From contig NC_030850.1 of the NCBI RefSeq assembly GCF_000208745.1, positions 34,506,350 to 34,570,349 of the forward strand: a stretch of 64,000 nt of DNA, read 5' to 3'. The DNA comes from Theobroma cacao (taxonomy: Eukaryota; Streptophyta; Magnoliopsida; Malvales; Malvaceae). Positions 12,985 through 25,260 of this stretch are shown in pieces (position 1 is the first letter of the stretch; each line of letters begins with the position of its first letter). The notes below the pieces were generated by a model. It was not told where the DNA came from and did not search any database. It saw only the letters and a list, made by a program, of their open reading frames with translations. The translations under genes were made by a program, and so were the position numbers.

Positions 12985-15900
12985 TTAATGCTGCTGCTGC
13001 TGCCACTCCAAGATTGCAGAACGAAGTGCATGGTTCGGGACCAGATTGCGATGAGGAAGCTCGATGTTTATCACAGGGGAGGTATTGTGGCCCCTACCCA
13101 GCCATTCCCGCAATGCCTGTAATTCATACGTGTATCCATCAGCTGCCACATGTGGATTTGCCATGATTTCCTGCAAACATGAGCAAACCAATTCAATATG
13201 CTATATTGGATTCAAATACAACCCAAACTGGTTCTTCCCTCAGAGTCAAGAAGAGTTACAGCTACATTCATAAAAATCATAACACCCTCTAGGTAAGTTG
13301 AATTTACTAAGTCTCCTGTGGTTGTCACTGTTACCACAATTTCTGTTCTGGTATTTGCTTTTAGTTTTCTTAATCTCTACGATGCATAAAAATTAATACC
13401 GAAAAGTATGTATTAGGTTAATAGACCTATAAAAAACCCAATATGCATCAAGAATCTAGCATTTGACAAGGGATATGTAAAGGCTTTGAATTGCCCGAGT
13501 TAACTGATGGTGGTATTAACTTGAATACGTGATTGTGGAAACAGTGACAGAATTAAAAGACTTCAGTCCTGATAAATAAGCCATTGGTAAGGATGGAGGC
13601 TAACCTGAGTAATGGGGCAAATGAAATAATGTGGAGGCTTATGATGATCTTCAGACCCAGCATGGAATGTTGATAAGGGTCCAATAGAATCTCTCATCTT
13701 CTCAAGAACCCTGAAAACTTCTGAAGCAAGGTCTGGTCGACGACTTCGGTTATTATCACAGCATCTCAAAGCCAAGCGAGTCAACTGCTCAGCTTGCAAA
13801 TATGACCAGCCTCCAGCTGAAGGATCCAATAAATCATTAAGATATCCTCCATTTAGTGCATTTTGCACGTTCTCTGCTATATGCAAGGGTGATATCCCAG
13901 TAATTAACTGTAGTAATATAATGCCAAATGAGTATATGTCAGAACTAGGAGTCAATGATCTTGTTGTAAGAAACTGAGGATCCAGGTAAGGAAATCTGCT
14001 GCTTGGAACAGTCATATTGCTTGAAATTTTGATAGAAGAGAGTGCATGGCAGACTCCAAAGTCGCTAAGTTTGCAGCCAAAGTTGGTGTCAAGGAGTATA
14101 TTTCTTGGCTTTAAGTTGCCATGCACTAACCTTTGAGGCTTACTGGAATGTAGGAAGATGAGTGCAGAACATATCTCAGTAGCTATATGTATTCGCGTTT
14201 GCCATGACAATGGGGGAGTATTATTCATTTGGCTCAGACGATCTTCAAGGCTTCCATTAGGGAGATACTCATATATCAGAGCCCAAATTTCAGGGCAGAC
14301 TCCAATGAGTGTAACCAGGTTTGGATGCCTCAGCTTACTCAAAATATCAACCTGAAATACAGCAGATGAAAACTTTATTTCATTTTCTCTTTATGATAAA
14401 TATCTGATTTCTTTGAATCAAAAAAGCAATACTGCTTTAATATGTCAATGAGCAAAGAATAAGTATATATATTCAGCAATTTAGAAGTTTCAGACTTCAT
14501 AGAACTGAAAATTAGACTCACAGTATTTGTACTCAAGAAATTTTAATCAAAGGCATAAAATCCTAACTACTCCAAATTAAGCCACATTGAGAAGTCATAT
14601 TTGTCTCTAAATTATAAAATTAAAGCCACAAAATAATCACAGTATGTTCATAAATTAATAGCTTAAAAGGATAATTCTGGTGACACTAGCTTACCTCCTG
14701 TTGAAATTCTGAGGGGCCCTGTAAACAATTTTGGTGGAGCACCTTTATAGCCACTTCAGTGTGACGGAGAATACATTTATAAATTCGACCATATGCTCCT
14801 TCTGCAATCTTATAAGAAGGGTCAAAGTCCTCCGTTGCATCATGAATTTCAGTGACAGTGAACTCCGAGAAGAATTGCTGCATATGCACACTTGAAGTCT
14901 CTTCTTGTTTTGTTGAATGCTCCTCAGTTTGCTTGCGAGCATTTTCAAGCTTTGTCTGCAACTCATCTCGTTCTCTCTGGCAAATTTGTAACTGCTCCGT
15001 AGCTGATGATACCTTAGCTTCCAATACTTTAATGTCACCTGAGTTGGAACCTCGACTCTCGGATAATAACTTTTGAGCTCTGGCAATTTTGCGCGCTTGA
15101 TCTCTCTGCTGCTTGATCTGTTCAAGTTCCTCTTTCTGTTTTATAAGTGCTGCTTCAGTTTCCCTCCGGCGTCTTAACTCTCCAGTGTATGATCTTTTCA
15201 ATTCACTAGCCTATAAGTTGATAATGGCTGTGATTAGAAAGTTCTGATAAATGCTTTCTCATGGCAATGGGATTGAAGAAAGCAAGTTGGATTAAAGAAA
15301 GAAAGTTGGATTAAAGAAAGATAGCATGAAAACACTGCATCTTTGGGGTGGAAAATACCCAGATATTTGTAATTTTGAGCCAAGCCTGACTTAAATTAAC
15401 AGATAACGTGTTTCCTTCTATGATCAGTAACATAAGAGCTAGGCACAACCTTTTCCTTTTTTGCGTTAAATTTTATCTACAACAAGTAATGTAACTATAA
15501 ATTTGAGGGTAACTCATTTTCTTTTCTTAGTCCAAAAGCAAATTTTATCTACAGAAAAGGAGAAAAGAGGAAATAAGAAAGGGGGACATTACTTGGCGCA
15601 TCACAGCATTGAGAGCATTCTTTTCAGCTTTCATACGCCTGTCCAACTCTTCAAATGTTTCTCGATTTGAATTTTCAGCATCCAGTAGGGCTTGGTCAAG
15701 TTGATCAAAGGGTGGATCATTACTAAAATCCTGTGAAAATTCATAAACCATCTAAGACATTGGCAAAGGTTAAGATTTACAAAGACTGGATTTCACTGAC
15801 TTCATTCAGAAACATAAAGAATTTGACAAAATGGAAAATTTGACCCTCTCATTTCTCACATGCTTTATGTATATATAATGTAAGTTTTAAATTTCCCTGT

Positions 15901-17447
15901 ATAATCAGGTATAGGTGAATAACAAATCTTCCCCAAAGTGGAGTAGTACATGAAACTCAAGCCAGTCTGGACTCTCCTCTGATGTCTCAGAAACAATCGG
16001 TTCTGAATTGGTAGCCACTTTGCTAGAGCATGGCAAATGACTGGAACTTGACGAAGGACTACTCAGGTTTGATTGTCCAGTTTCAACGACTGACCTACAG
16101 TAAGAAGTCCTTACAAAAGTACAGTACGCATAATAATCTTGGAAACAGATCAATTACACTATTAGCGAGCATACCTTCCATGGACGAATTGCCCCCCACA
16201 AATAAACCAAATTTGACAGGAAGGTGGCGCATGTCGATCCACATATTGGGCTTTTTCAGACTTGAGATCAGTCATTCCCCTGCAATGTTATGGCAGGCAG
16301 GTGAGAAAGCTTGCCCATCTATAGAGTTTAGCTAAGCAAAACCCGGCAACAGGTCTAGCTCAAACCTAACAATAATAGTTATACGCGTAACAAAAGTTAC
16401 ATACTACTTGAGAAATTGAGAACAGGGGATCAAGCTTGTTATTGTTTTTTCAAGACGAAAAAAAAAACAGTTCACTTTTGATTCCTTCAATAAGAAGACA
16501 GACAAAGAAAAACGATTATTTCTACATCAACTGCTGAGATTTTTCAGCAGCTTCCAACAGTTCAACATTTGCTTCTATTCTCTTCTCTGAAAAAAGCATG
16601 CCATTGCTTAATCTCATGGGCTCAGAACATATCGAATCATTAACATGGTTGCACAAGAAAAATAGCTCTGGGAAAAAAGAATTAAATAGTAGGAACAATT
16701 ATTATCATGACTGTCAAAGTAAATTGAGAACTAGTAAACAAGTTATTTGTACACTGAAAAGTGCTTGTCAGCAGCTGCTCCCATGACAAGTTGTTTGATA
16801 TTGTGCTCACGAATCAGCTCCACAATCCCCTTTGCAACATCATCAAGTTCGATGTGTCGCTTTTCTGCTTGGACCTGCATGAAAACATAATGAAGGCAAA
16901 CATAAGTAAGGTTAAGAGCACGATTTGTTACAGAATCAGTTGACCCTTTACCAAGAACTGCTTTTGAAAAAAAAAAATCTTGAAAACACTGGAGAAAAAA
17001 CAAGTGTCTACAGGGAAAGCAAGGTAGTTTTCTGCAATTTTGACAAAAATTCCTCTGAAGAAGAAATATTACCTTTTTCTGGCCACAAATGAGAAGGTAA
17101 TCATTCATGACCCTATCTAACATCTTCTTCCCAACTTCATGTTGTGGAAGCCTACTTGTTAGAGAACTCACACCATCTAAATAGCACCAAGGAACAAAAC
17201 AGAAAGAAGAAATCAGATATTGACATAGCAAAGAATTTCAAAGAACATGATACAACTAAACAAAACTGTGATTACAACGACTGAACATACTGTTGGTGAT
17301 CATATTGCCAGGCTGATGAACATGAAGAATACAAACTTTTGTGGGACGAAGTCTCTGCAATGCCCATAACAAAGTGTGCTTGCTTTCTTCAACAGCTTTT
17401 CCTACTGCAACATATATGGTTTCAGCAGCACCTGTCATCTGATCCAT
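12985..17447 (-). CDS. USP-like / coiled-coil / kinase-like / U-box protein, copy B (predicted pseudokinase)
   Basis: Nine exons on minus give 739 aa: 17291-17447, 17073-17176, 16753-16874, 16175-16279, 15950-16094, 15593-15730, 14695-15210, 13605-14351, 12985-13170. The start is the Met of MDQMTGAAETIYVAVG. The layout matches copies A and C: USP-like domain, Ser-rich linker, coiled coil, kinase-like domain, U-box (YFICPITQ, then NPHVAADGYTYE). The VAIK Lys (about 413) and DFG (526-528) are kept. The catalytic-loop Asp is replaced by Asn (HGNLKP, about 508), the first Gly of the Gly loop is Ala (AEGAYG), and APE is DPQ. The kinase-encoding exon is 747 bp, as in copy C. The U-box is intact, so it may act as an E3 ligase with a non-catalytic kinase-like scaffold. 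This is the shortest of the three, with shorter first and second exons. Confidence 0.88.
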
Positions 17448-18350
17448 TAGTTTTGTTCAATGGTCTCTCTCCTTGTTGCCACTAAACTGATCACTTGTTT
17501 TCAAGTTAGAAGCAAGAGCTAAAGGCTAGTTCATATTTCCTGTGTGGGAAGAAACTTTCAAGGCACGCCACAAGTCAATCAAATCAAAGTTCAACGGCAC
17601 TGTGCAGGTTGGAAAAGACAAGATTCTTTGCCTTCGCTTTGGGCTTAAGCGTAAATATAAGGGGCTGTGATAGCACGCAATTTCTATATCACAGGAAAAT
17701 GGGTAGATCCTTTCTTTTTGTTTATCCGCGTTTTGACCCAAATAACTGTTCTTTCTTCTTGTTGGGCTTTCATTGGTCACTGCTGGGTTCCACACGCTAA
17801 GTTCCTACTCATTCCGTCGTCCCTTTCTGTAAAAATCTTGCATCACACCTTGGTTTCCTTTCACCTTCCCTAGGAGTGCTTATTTCAGTGGATTCTAAAT
17901 TGAAAATAATAGGTGGCTAATGCATGAAACCAGGCACAGAAACGTTTAAATATCACTAAAATAGTAACAAGTTGCAGTTTTATTTGATTATATAAGGTAT
18001 ATCATTAGGATGTTGGTAGTGTGCTGTCATCATCTAATTGTAGCAGTAACATTAATTGCTGCAGTTAATATTTGTTAAGTTTTTGCCCACGCCTAAGGTG
18101 TGCTCTAGTTTCTTTAAGACTTGGCAGCTTCCTGGAAAAATTAAAACAAAAAAGACCACATGACTCGGGTCAGAGACTACGATGATTGTTTTACTTTACC
18201 CAGTGCCTTTAACGAAAAAGCAAAAGGTGCAACAACTGTTTGGGATATATCCAAACCCCTTTCGAGATTGCCACTATTCCCATTCTGGATTCTTCGCTTT
18301 TTGACTTGGGTCTCCCTTGGGACATTTTAACTATTGTTGGATCCAGAATG
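17448..18350 (-). promoter_or_regulatory. Upstream region of copy B
   Basis: No gene is seen. The stretch carries the second copy of the upstream blocks described for copy A (near 17770-17800 and 18110-18195). The open frames on both strands are short and lack any recognisable domain. Confidence 0.6.
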
Positions 18351-18943
18351 TTCACTAAAATTTCAGATTAGGCCGCAAAATGGAACTGGAAATTGGCCAG
18401 CTCTCTACCTGCTTGTTTCCAAAGTTCTATTCCTAGAGTTCATTGACGTGATGACAGCGAAAAGCTTTCATAGAGTTCAAAGACGTGATCTTCCTTCAAT
18501 TTTGAAAACCTAACGATTATAACACATCTAATAAGAAACGAAGAAAAGGAGTTTACCATTTGCTGGAATCTAGCCAGGGTCATAGACATCCAGCAAGGCA
18601 AAACCCAATTTTAACTCAAGCAACCATGTATAGAAAATTTGCGGGAGACCAGGCGCTCAGTCTCACAAAACCCTGTGGCCACAAAGGCACAACATGGAAC
18701 ATTGGGTGCTTTTATTTCACTAGTATACAACCAATGTCCTCTATACAAATACAATGGATTGTTATTATAGTGTGACTGCAAAGTCTGAAATCCCGAAGGA
18801 CTCAAACAAGTACCTATAAAAAGGGTTACCAATATATGTATAAGACAATTTGCCGGTTTTTCTTACCTTTTGGCTACCTACGATGCAACTATAAACAATA
18901 AACAATATGTTGAATCAAAAAGATAAAATGATAGTACTGTATT
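18351..18943. other. Intergenic and probable 3' UTR of copy C
   Basis: This is AT-rich sequence between the upstream region of copy B and the stop codon of copy C at 18944. The part nearest 18944 is expected to be the 3' untranslated region of copy C. No further gene or repeat is recognised. Confidence 0.4.
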
Positions 18944-21900
18944 TTAGTGTTGTTGCAGCCATTCCTGAATGGCAGAGCGTAGAGCAAGGTTAGGGACAAG
19001 ATTGCGGTGTGCTAGCTTATCGTTAGTCATGGGTGAGGTATCATGACCACTATCAAGCCAACCTCTCAAAGCCTCTGCTTCATAGGTGAAACCATCAGCT
19101 GCTACATGAGGATCTCGCATTACTTCCTGAAATATTTAAGCAAATAGAGAAATGAAATTTAATTGATGAACAATGTTAACTTTTTATAGGAAATCAAAAT
19201 TTTGTAGCTAGTTTGTAGCCCTTATAACCCACAGTCACAACATTATTGGTAGAAAATGCAAAGAAAGTTAACTGGAAAAATGATTGCTTTTGAGAGTATT
19301 ATAATACGATTTTATATTATATGTCTTTTCTTTTCTCCCTTTCTGAGACCGGTCTTTGAAGAGGAGTGTTCATGAAGCAAATCACAACAGTAGAGAGAAA
19401 GTACGTGTAAGACTGCCAGTATGCATTAGGAATGAAGAGTTTGCGACACTTTGTGAATTATTTCCCAAGGGATGAAAACATTTTTTTTTATCATTCTTTT
19501 CACCCATTTCTACGGGGGATGAGGGAGGGAGAACTTGGTCATTGCAGATGTGCCACTTCAAGATGTATATGAAAGATAGGAACAGGATTAGCTTACCTGA
19601 AAAATGGGGCAGATAAAATAGGAAGGAGGTAGGCAATGCTCTTCAGAACCCAGCTGGAATGAGGATGAGCCTCCACAAGAAGCCCTCATTGGCTCAAGCA
19701 CCCTCCACACATCTGTTGAAAGGTCTGGGCGACTCTTTCTGTTCATCTCACAGCACCTCAAAGCTAGGTTAGCCAATTGCTCAGCTTGCACAAATGGCCA
19801 ATCTCCAGCCAAAGGATCCAAGAGGTTTTTCAAATGTCCATTATCTAACGCATTCTGCACTTCCTTTGTTATACCCAAGGCTTGTTTTCCTGTCAACAGC
19901 CGTAATAATATGACTCCAAATGAGTAAACATCGGCCTTTGGAGTAAGTTCTCCTGTTGCGAGAAACTCTGGATCCATGTATACAAAAGTACCCTTGGGGC
20001 CAGTTCTACAGCATACAGTTGTATCCTTGTTCAGCAGACGACAGATTCCAAAGTCACTCAATTTAGTAACAAAGTTAGCATCAAGGAGAATATTTGCAGG
20101 TTTCAAATCTCCATGCACTATGCCATGAGGCTTGCTAGACTGAAGGAATATGAGAACAGAACACAACTCAGTAGCTATACGAATTCGTGTTTGCCATGAT
20201 AAAGGGGGGGAATTGTCCCTGCAGCTAAGTCGGTCTTCAAGACTTCCATTAGGAAGATATTCATAAATAAGAGTCCAAGCTTCAGGACAGGCTCCAATGA
20301 GCGTGACCAGATTTGGATGCCTCATCTTACTCAAAACATCCACCTAACACAGAATAAACAGATGTCATTCAGTGCTAACTAAACTCGAACAGAATACAGT
20401 TTCACTCTTCTAAGTGTGCAGTTTTATGCCACTTCCAAAACATAAAACACAGAATAAACAGATGTCATTCAGTGCTAACTAAACTTGAAAGGAATACAGT
20501 TTCACTCTTCTAAGTGTGCAGTTTTATGCCACTTCCAAAACATAAAATAACCTTTCATTACCCTAATGCAAAATTGTTGACACTATCAAAGTATAAAATA
20601 ATGAAAGTGTAGGTTTTTTGTTCTCACAGTCAGCAAATCCAAGTGTTTTTCCTTATGTAGCAGTCTCCTTTTTTTTCAGTTCAACTCTTATTCAAAGAAC
20701 AAGTGAATAAAGCAATTATCTTATATGCACAACATGATACTACTGTTAACAAAGAGGTAAATTTAAGCTTGTTCATGAGCATGCAAAATTGCCAAAGGAG
20801 GGAGTAAACAAAAAACATCGCTAAGATGCAAATACAGTTCCAAGACAATGGACAATGAACTTTGAGATCTGTACAAATAAGCATGCTGCAAATACAGCCA
20901 AATAACAGTACTTGGCTTTAAATCTTTTGATTTCTGCTAGTTATACCATAGGCTCTGTTGTACAACGCAGATAAAACTAATAACAGGTTCAACAAAATGT
21001 AACATGAAGTCAATCCAAACAATAAATAAATAAGCATACGTCAAGGGGATTATACCTCCTGTTGAAATTCTGATGGGCCTTGCAAGCTATGAGAATGCAA
21101 CCTTTTGATGGCCACAGTGGCATGGCGCAGGAGACCCTTATAAATGCTCCCATATCCCCCTTCCCCAATCTTAAGGGATGGGTCAAAGTTGTGAGTTGCT
21201 TCCTGAATCTCGGAGAAAGAGAACTCAGTGAAAAACTGAGGCATATGTGCGCCTGAGGTCTCAGCTCGACTTTTCCGCAACTCTTCAGCCTCTTTGAGTG
21301 CATTGTCTCGCTCCATCTGCAACTCCTCTCTTTCTTTCTTGTAATTCTGCAAAAGTTCAACAGCTGAGATTATCTTCTCTTCGAGCTCCTTAACCACCTT
21401 TTCAGATTCCACAATCTGCTTCTCCAGTGATGACTTCTGATCCAAAGCCTCTTGAAGTTCTACCATGACCTCATCTCGCTGGTTCTTCATCTTGTCAAGT
21501 TGCTCCTTTTCTTTTGTGAATGCTTCCTCAATTTCTTTCCTTTGTTTTAACTCCTGTGTATACAAGAATTCCGATGCTTGGACCTGAAAATTAGCAGCCA
21601 TGATTGGTTCTTTGAAAAAACTTGATAATATGTTAACATTACATTTTAGAGTAAAAAAGGATACCACCATTTAGTCTAAAGATCATTCAAAAGCCCATCT
21701 TACAGATATGAGGATATGATTCTTTTTAGATCTAAATTTCTCCAGCAACGACAGATTGAGTTAGTTAGAGTATGTTGCAAGCATTCTGCAATTAAAAGGT
21801 CAACCAAATTCCTATTTATTGTCATATGACGGGACAATTGAGCACAATAAGTGAAATACATGCAAGATTTGCTTTTGCCAGAGTAAAAACATCAAGTATT

Positions 21901-24244
21901 AATTTCTGACTACCTACAACACTAGAAAATTCATGAAAGAACTGTAGGTGTGTGTTTGATTTAAAGGAACCAAAGCTGAAAATTTACCCTGCGCATAGCT
22001 TCAAGAGCACCTTTCTCAGCTTTTGCACGCCTGGCTGCCTCTTCAAATGCTTCTCTTCTTGAGTTTGCTGCCTCTGCCATTACTTGTTGAAGTTGATTGT
22101 AAAGAGTATCATCTATAGCTCCATTCTACAAGAATCAATCAATCATTTGTTAACTTTTTGGATAGTCTAGATACAAAAGAATTGGCACCGCAATAATTTG
22201 GTTGGTCAGTTTAAGATAAGGAAGAAAGTGAAGCTTAAACATTCTCAGAGAATAAATGAAAGTTTTGTACATACCAGAACACCGGTAAGGGATGACATAT
22301 TAAAATTCTCTTTAGCCTGAGACATTGCAATAGATTCTAATCCACTTTCATCCACCTCAGTTCCCGTATATGGGACCAAAGCTGCATCAGCCATTCCACT
22401 GGAAGAGGATGATGACAGAACTGAACTCTGATGCCTTCTTCTGGATAAACCATCCGATTCATCAGAACTCCCTTCTGCATCAGATCTTCTCTGTGGAGTT
22501 GATAGCCCTCCATTACCATCAGGGAAAGTAGAACCCAATACACTTCCAGCACGCCCATAAAAATTTTCAGATCTCACTCTACGCAATGAGTCTGGTGTAC
22601 AAGTAGAGGGTTTTACGTGACTAGTTTGTAGCGGTATAACAGACAGTGACCTGAAGTGATTTTCAAGGTTTGACCTTGCTGGCAGTGATGATGATGACGA
22701 TGCATTCTCTGTATCAGTTACATCTAAACTTATTTTCCTGTTTCAATATTTTATTTATATTAGTAACCATAATCATTGCAACCGGTAATAGGTCAAATTC
22801 ATAATCTTTGTAGACAAGTGTACTATCTCTCTAATAAGTCAACAACGGAGCATCTGGAACAGGCATTCTGAAAAGCCTATAAGCTGCTTCAGTTTAAAGT
22901 TAGATTGTCGTTACAATCAATTATACCTTGTGTAGATGAGAAGCCCCTTGCAGAGAAACCATATTGTGTGGCAAGAGGCAGGAGCATGTTCACGCACAGA
23001 GATGGCTTTCTTGGACTTGAGATCCACCGCTTTCCTGCAATATAAAAGAAATGAGGTAAGCAACACCATATCGGTTCTTTATCAAGAGGCAAGACATGCT
23101 AGTTCCCTCAAAGATCCAAAATAGCTAGTTGAGCCCAAGGCGGTATGGACAATTACTTATGCGGTTTGTACTTTGGATAATGTTTGTCTGCTGCTCCTCC
23201 CATTACAAGCATCCGAATCCCATTCTCAGATATCATTTTCAAAATTCCCTCCTCAATGGAATCCATTTCAATGTATAGCTTCTCTGCTTGCACCTACAGT
23301 CCAAGATAGAATCTAAAACACATCAGGTACTCTGCAAATGAGTCGATTTAGTATTTGAAAATGAAATATGTGATTCAAACCATGCACTGAACGGAGTATC
23401 TCTAGTAGTATTTGAAACCTTGAGCTAAATTACCACAAATAACTGTCATAACATAATCAATATTTATTAATGTTGACAAAAGTTGCTCTTTTCTTCTCAG
23501 AATTACAAACTCCACTAATATGAATTGAAGTTGAATAACAACCGTATAAACTAAGGTCCAAGAAGAAACTAATACCCCGCTTTGGAGACAAAGCAGAAGG
23601 TACTTATCCAGGTTCTTCTGCATTTCTTGTCTTCCAATCTCCCGGTATGCCTTGACTTCCTGTTCTTTGACTTTACTAGCTGGAAATTTTGTACCCACTG
23701 CAAAGCAAAAACAAATAAAACAATTTCTCAATTGGAAACTACAAAATCAAGCCAGAGAAAAGATTGCTCAGAATACAATTGCCCATCGAAAATTATTCAT
23801 TTTATCCATCCAATAATTTCCATCAAAAAGTCACATAAACCAAGGTCTCCAAAATTCAATCGAATTAAGGCAACTCTATCGTTAGTTTTGAGTTTTTGAC
23901 CCGTCCCTTTGTTTTTTCCTTCTGAGTATTAATCAAAATATTAATAAAGAAAGACAATTGCAATGAAACTTACTGTCAGTAACTGGAATCATCTTAGCCG
24001 GCTGGTGAACATGGATTATGCAAATTCGTTTTCCTCCGGAATTTTGTAAAGCCCAGAATAGAACTGATTTGTTTCTTTCCACATCTTTGCCAACTGCCAC
24101 GTAGATTTTCTCCTCAATCACACGCGCCACCGGTTCCTCCGTGATTTCTCTTCGACCCGACATGATTCCTGGAGCTATGACGTCGCGACACCTCATCGAA
24201 TTCACACCTTGCGCTATTGCAGGTACCGGACTCACCACAGCCAT
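18944..24244 (-). CDS. PUB33: U-box E3 ligase with USP-like domain and kinase domain, copy C (PUB33-like)
   Basis: Nine exons on minus give 898 aa: 23974-24244, 23576-23697, 23157-23293, 22927-23034, 22275-22737, 21988-22125, 21056-21583, 19597-20343, 18944-19126. The N-terminus (MAVVSPVPA) and the USP-like segment (EEKIYVAVGKDVE, CIIHVHQPAKMIP) match plant PUB33-type proteins. A Ser-rich linker and a long coiled coil precede a kinase domain with canonical features: GEGGYG at 553-558, VAIK with Lys573, HGDLKPAN with Asp668, DFG at 686-688, and MDPEF. The U-box occupies about 827-896. Unlike copies A and B, all key kinase residues are present, so this member is likely catalytically competent as kinase and E3 ligase. 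Exon 5 is longer than in A and B (463 versus 139 and 145 bp), giving a larger Ser-rich linker. The reading frame is continuous across all junctions. Confidence 0.92.
20348..20549. repeat. 101-bp tandem duplication in an intron of copy C
   Basis: Two adjacent copies (20348-20448 and 20449-20549) differ at only about three bases (AACTCGAACAGAA versus AACTTGAAAGGAA). They lie in the intron between the coiled-coil exon and the kinase exon, starting just beyond the splice acceptor of the kinase exon. Confidence 0.95.
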
Positions 24245-25047
24245 GCTCCGATTAATAAAATAATCAAACAACGAAAATTTTCTCAACTAAACTCACCAAC
24301 AACCAATACAACAATCATATCTGCTCACATCTTCGAATGATGAGCTAAAAACGACGTGGTTTGGGAAGATGAAGAAGGAGGAAACAATGAACGGTGAATG
24401 GGTTAATATTTTTTTAAAAAAAGTTAGGCAGGCATAAAAGGAAGAGCTTGTCTGTAACTCTGATGACAATTAAATAAATACAAAACGAATGAGTGGTTAA
24501 ATTAGATAAACACAACGGCGGGCTCCATTTTCTTAGTATCATGCATACAATGTTTCCTCTGTTTTGAGGTTCCTCTCTCTCTCTGACTAAGCTCTGTTTC
24601 TGATTTGGATGCGTTGAGCTTTAATTTCCTTCTGTAAGAAGCTTCCACCAACTTACCATTGGGCTCCACTCCTTCTGTTTGGACTTTGGAAAGTGCAGCT
24701 TAATTATTTTTTATTATTTGAAAATTGATAATCAATAATAAAGCCAAATACATTAGTGTTTCTTACAATCTTTGATATATTGGTATGATTAAGCTCTTTG
24801 AATAGTTAGATCACGCTTGAATCTTGAGATAATGTTTTTCACAGTAAACTATGAAAATACCGTGTGAACATTTCAGCTTTGATTTGATTGTTTAGTTGCT
24901 GGGGAATATACAGTATTTGATAATGCAACTCTTCCCTACGCTACATCACACACACTTGATAAAAACTTTAATGGGTGAAAAACTGAAAATGGTGAATTAC
25001 TGTACTGGTAGCGGTTACCGTGCGATTTTATTCCAAGAGTCAATACT
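24245..25047. promoter_or_regulatory. Upstream region of copy C
   Basis: Sequence 5' of the copy C start on minus. It does not show the upstream blocks shared by copies A and B. A CT-rich stretch lies near 24570-24600. No gene is seen. Confidence 0.4.
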
Positions 25048-25260
25048 CTAAAGTCGACATCCTCGAGGGAAGTCGACATCCTCGACGGTGATGGAGTGAT
25101 GATTTGTCAAAACGTACGGAAGAGTAGGCCACCCTGCACCCACAAACCGCCAAGGAATATTCTTGGTAGATTCTTCTGCAAAAACCGTCGTGTTAGCTGT
25201 GTTCCACTCAAAGCTGTCAAGGATGGTTACTTCTCGCAAGCTCATGAATAATAAAAACAA
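25048..25260 (-). other. Orphan coding-like fragment, unidentified
   Basis: An open minus-strand frame of 70 codons has near-balanced base composition, which stands out against the AT-rich flanks. It encodes a peptide with segments such as EWNTANTTVFAEES and WPTLPYVLTNHHS. I do not recognise a family. A possible splice acceptor (ATGAG followed by CTTGCG) precedes the more protein-like part. The 3' end contains a direct repeat of GTCGACATCCTCGA at about 25053 and 25072. It could be a lone exon remnant of a lost gene or a short non-coding RNA exon. Confidence 0.25.
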
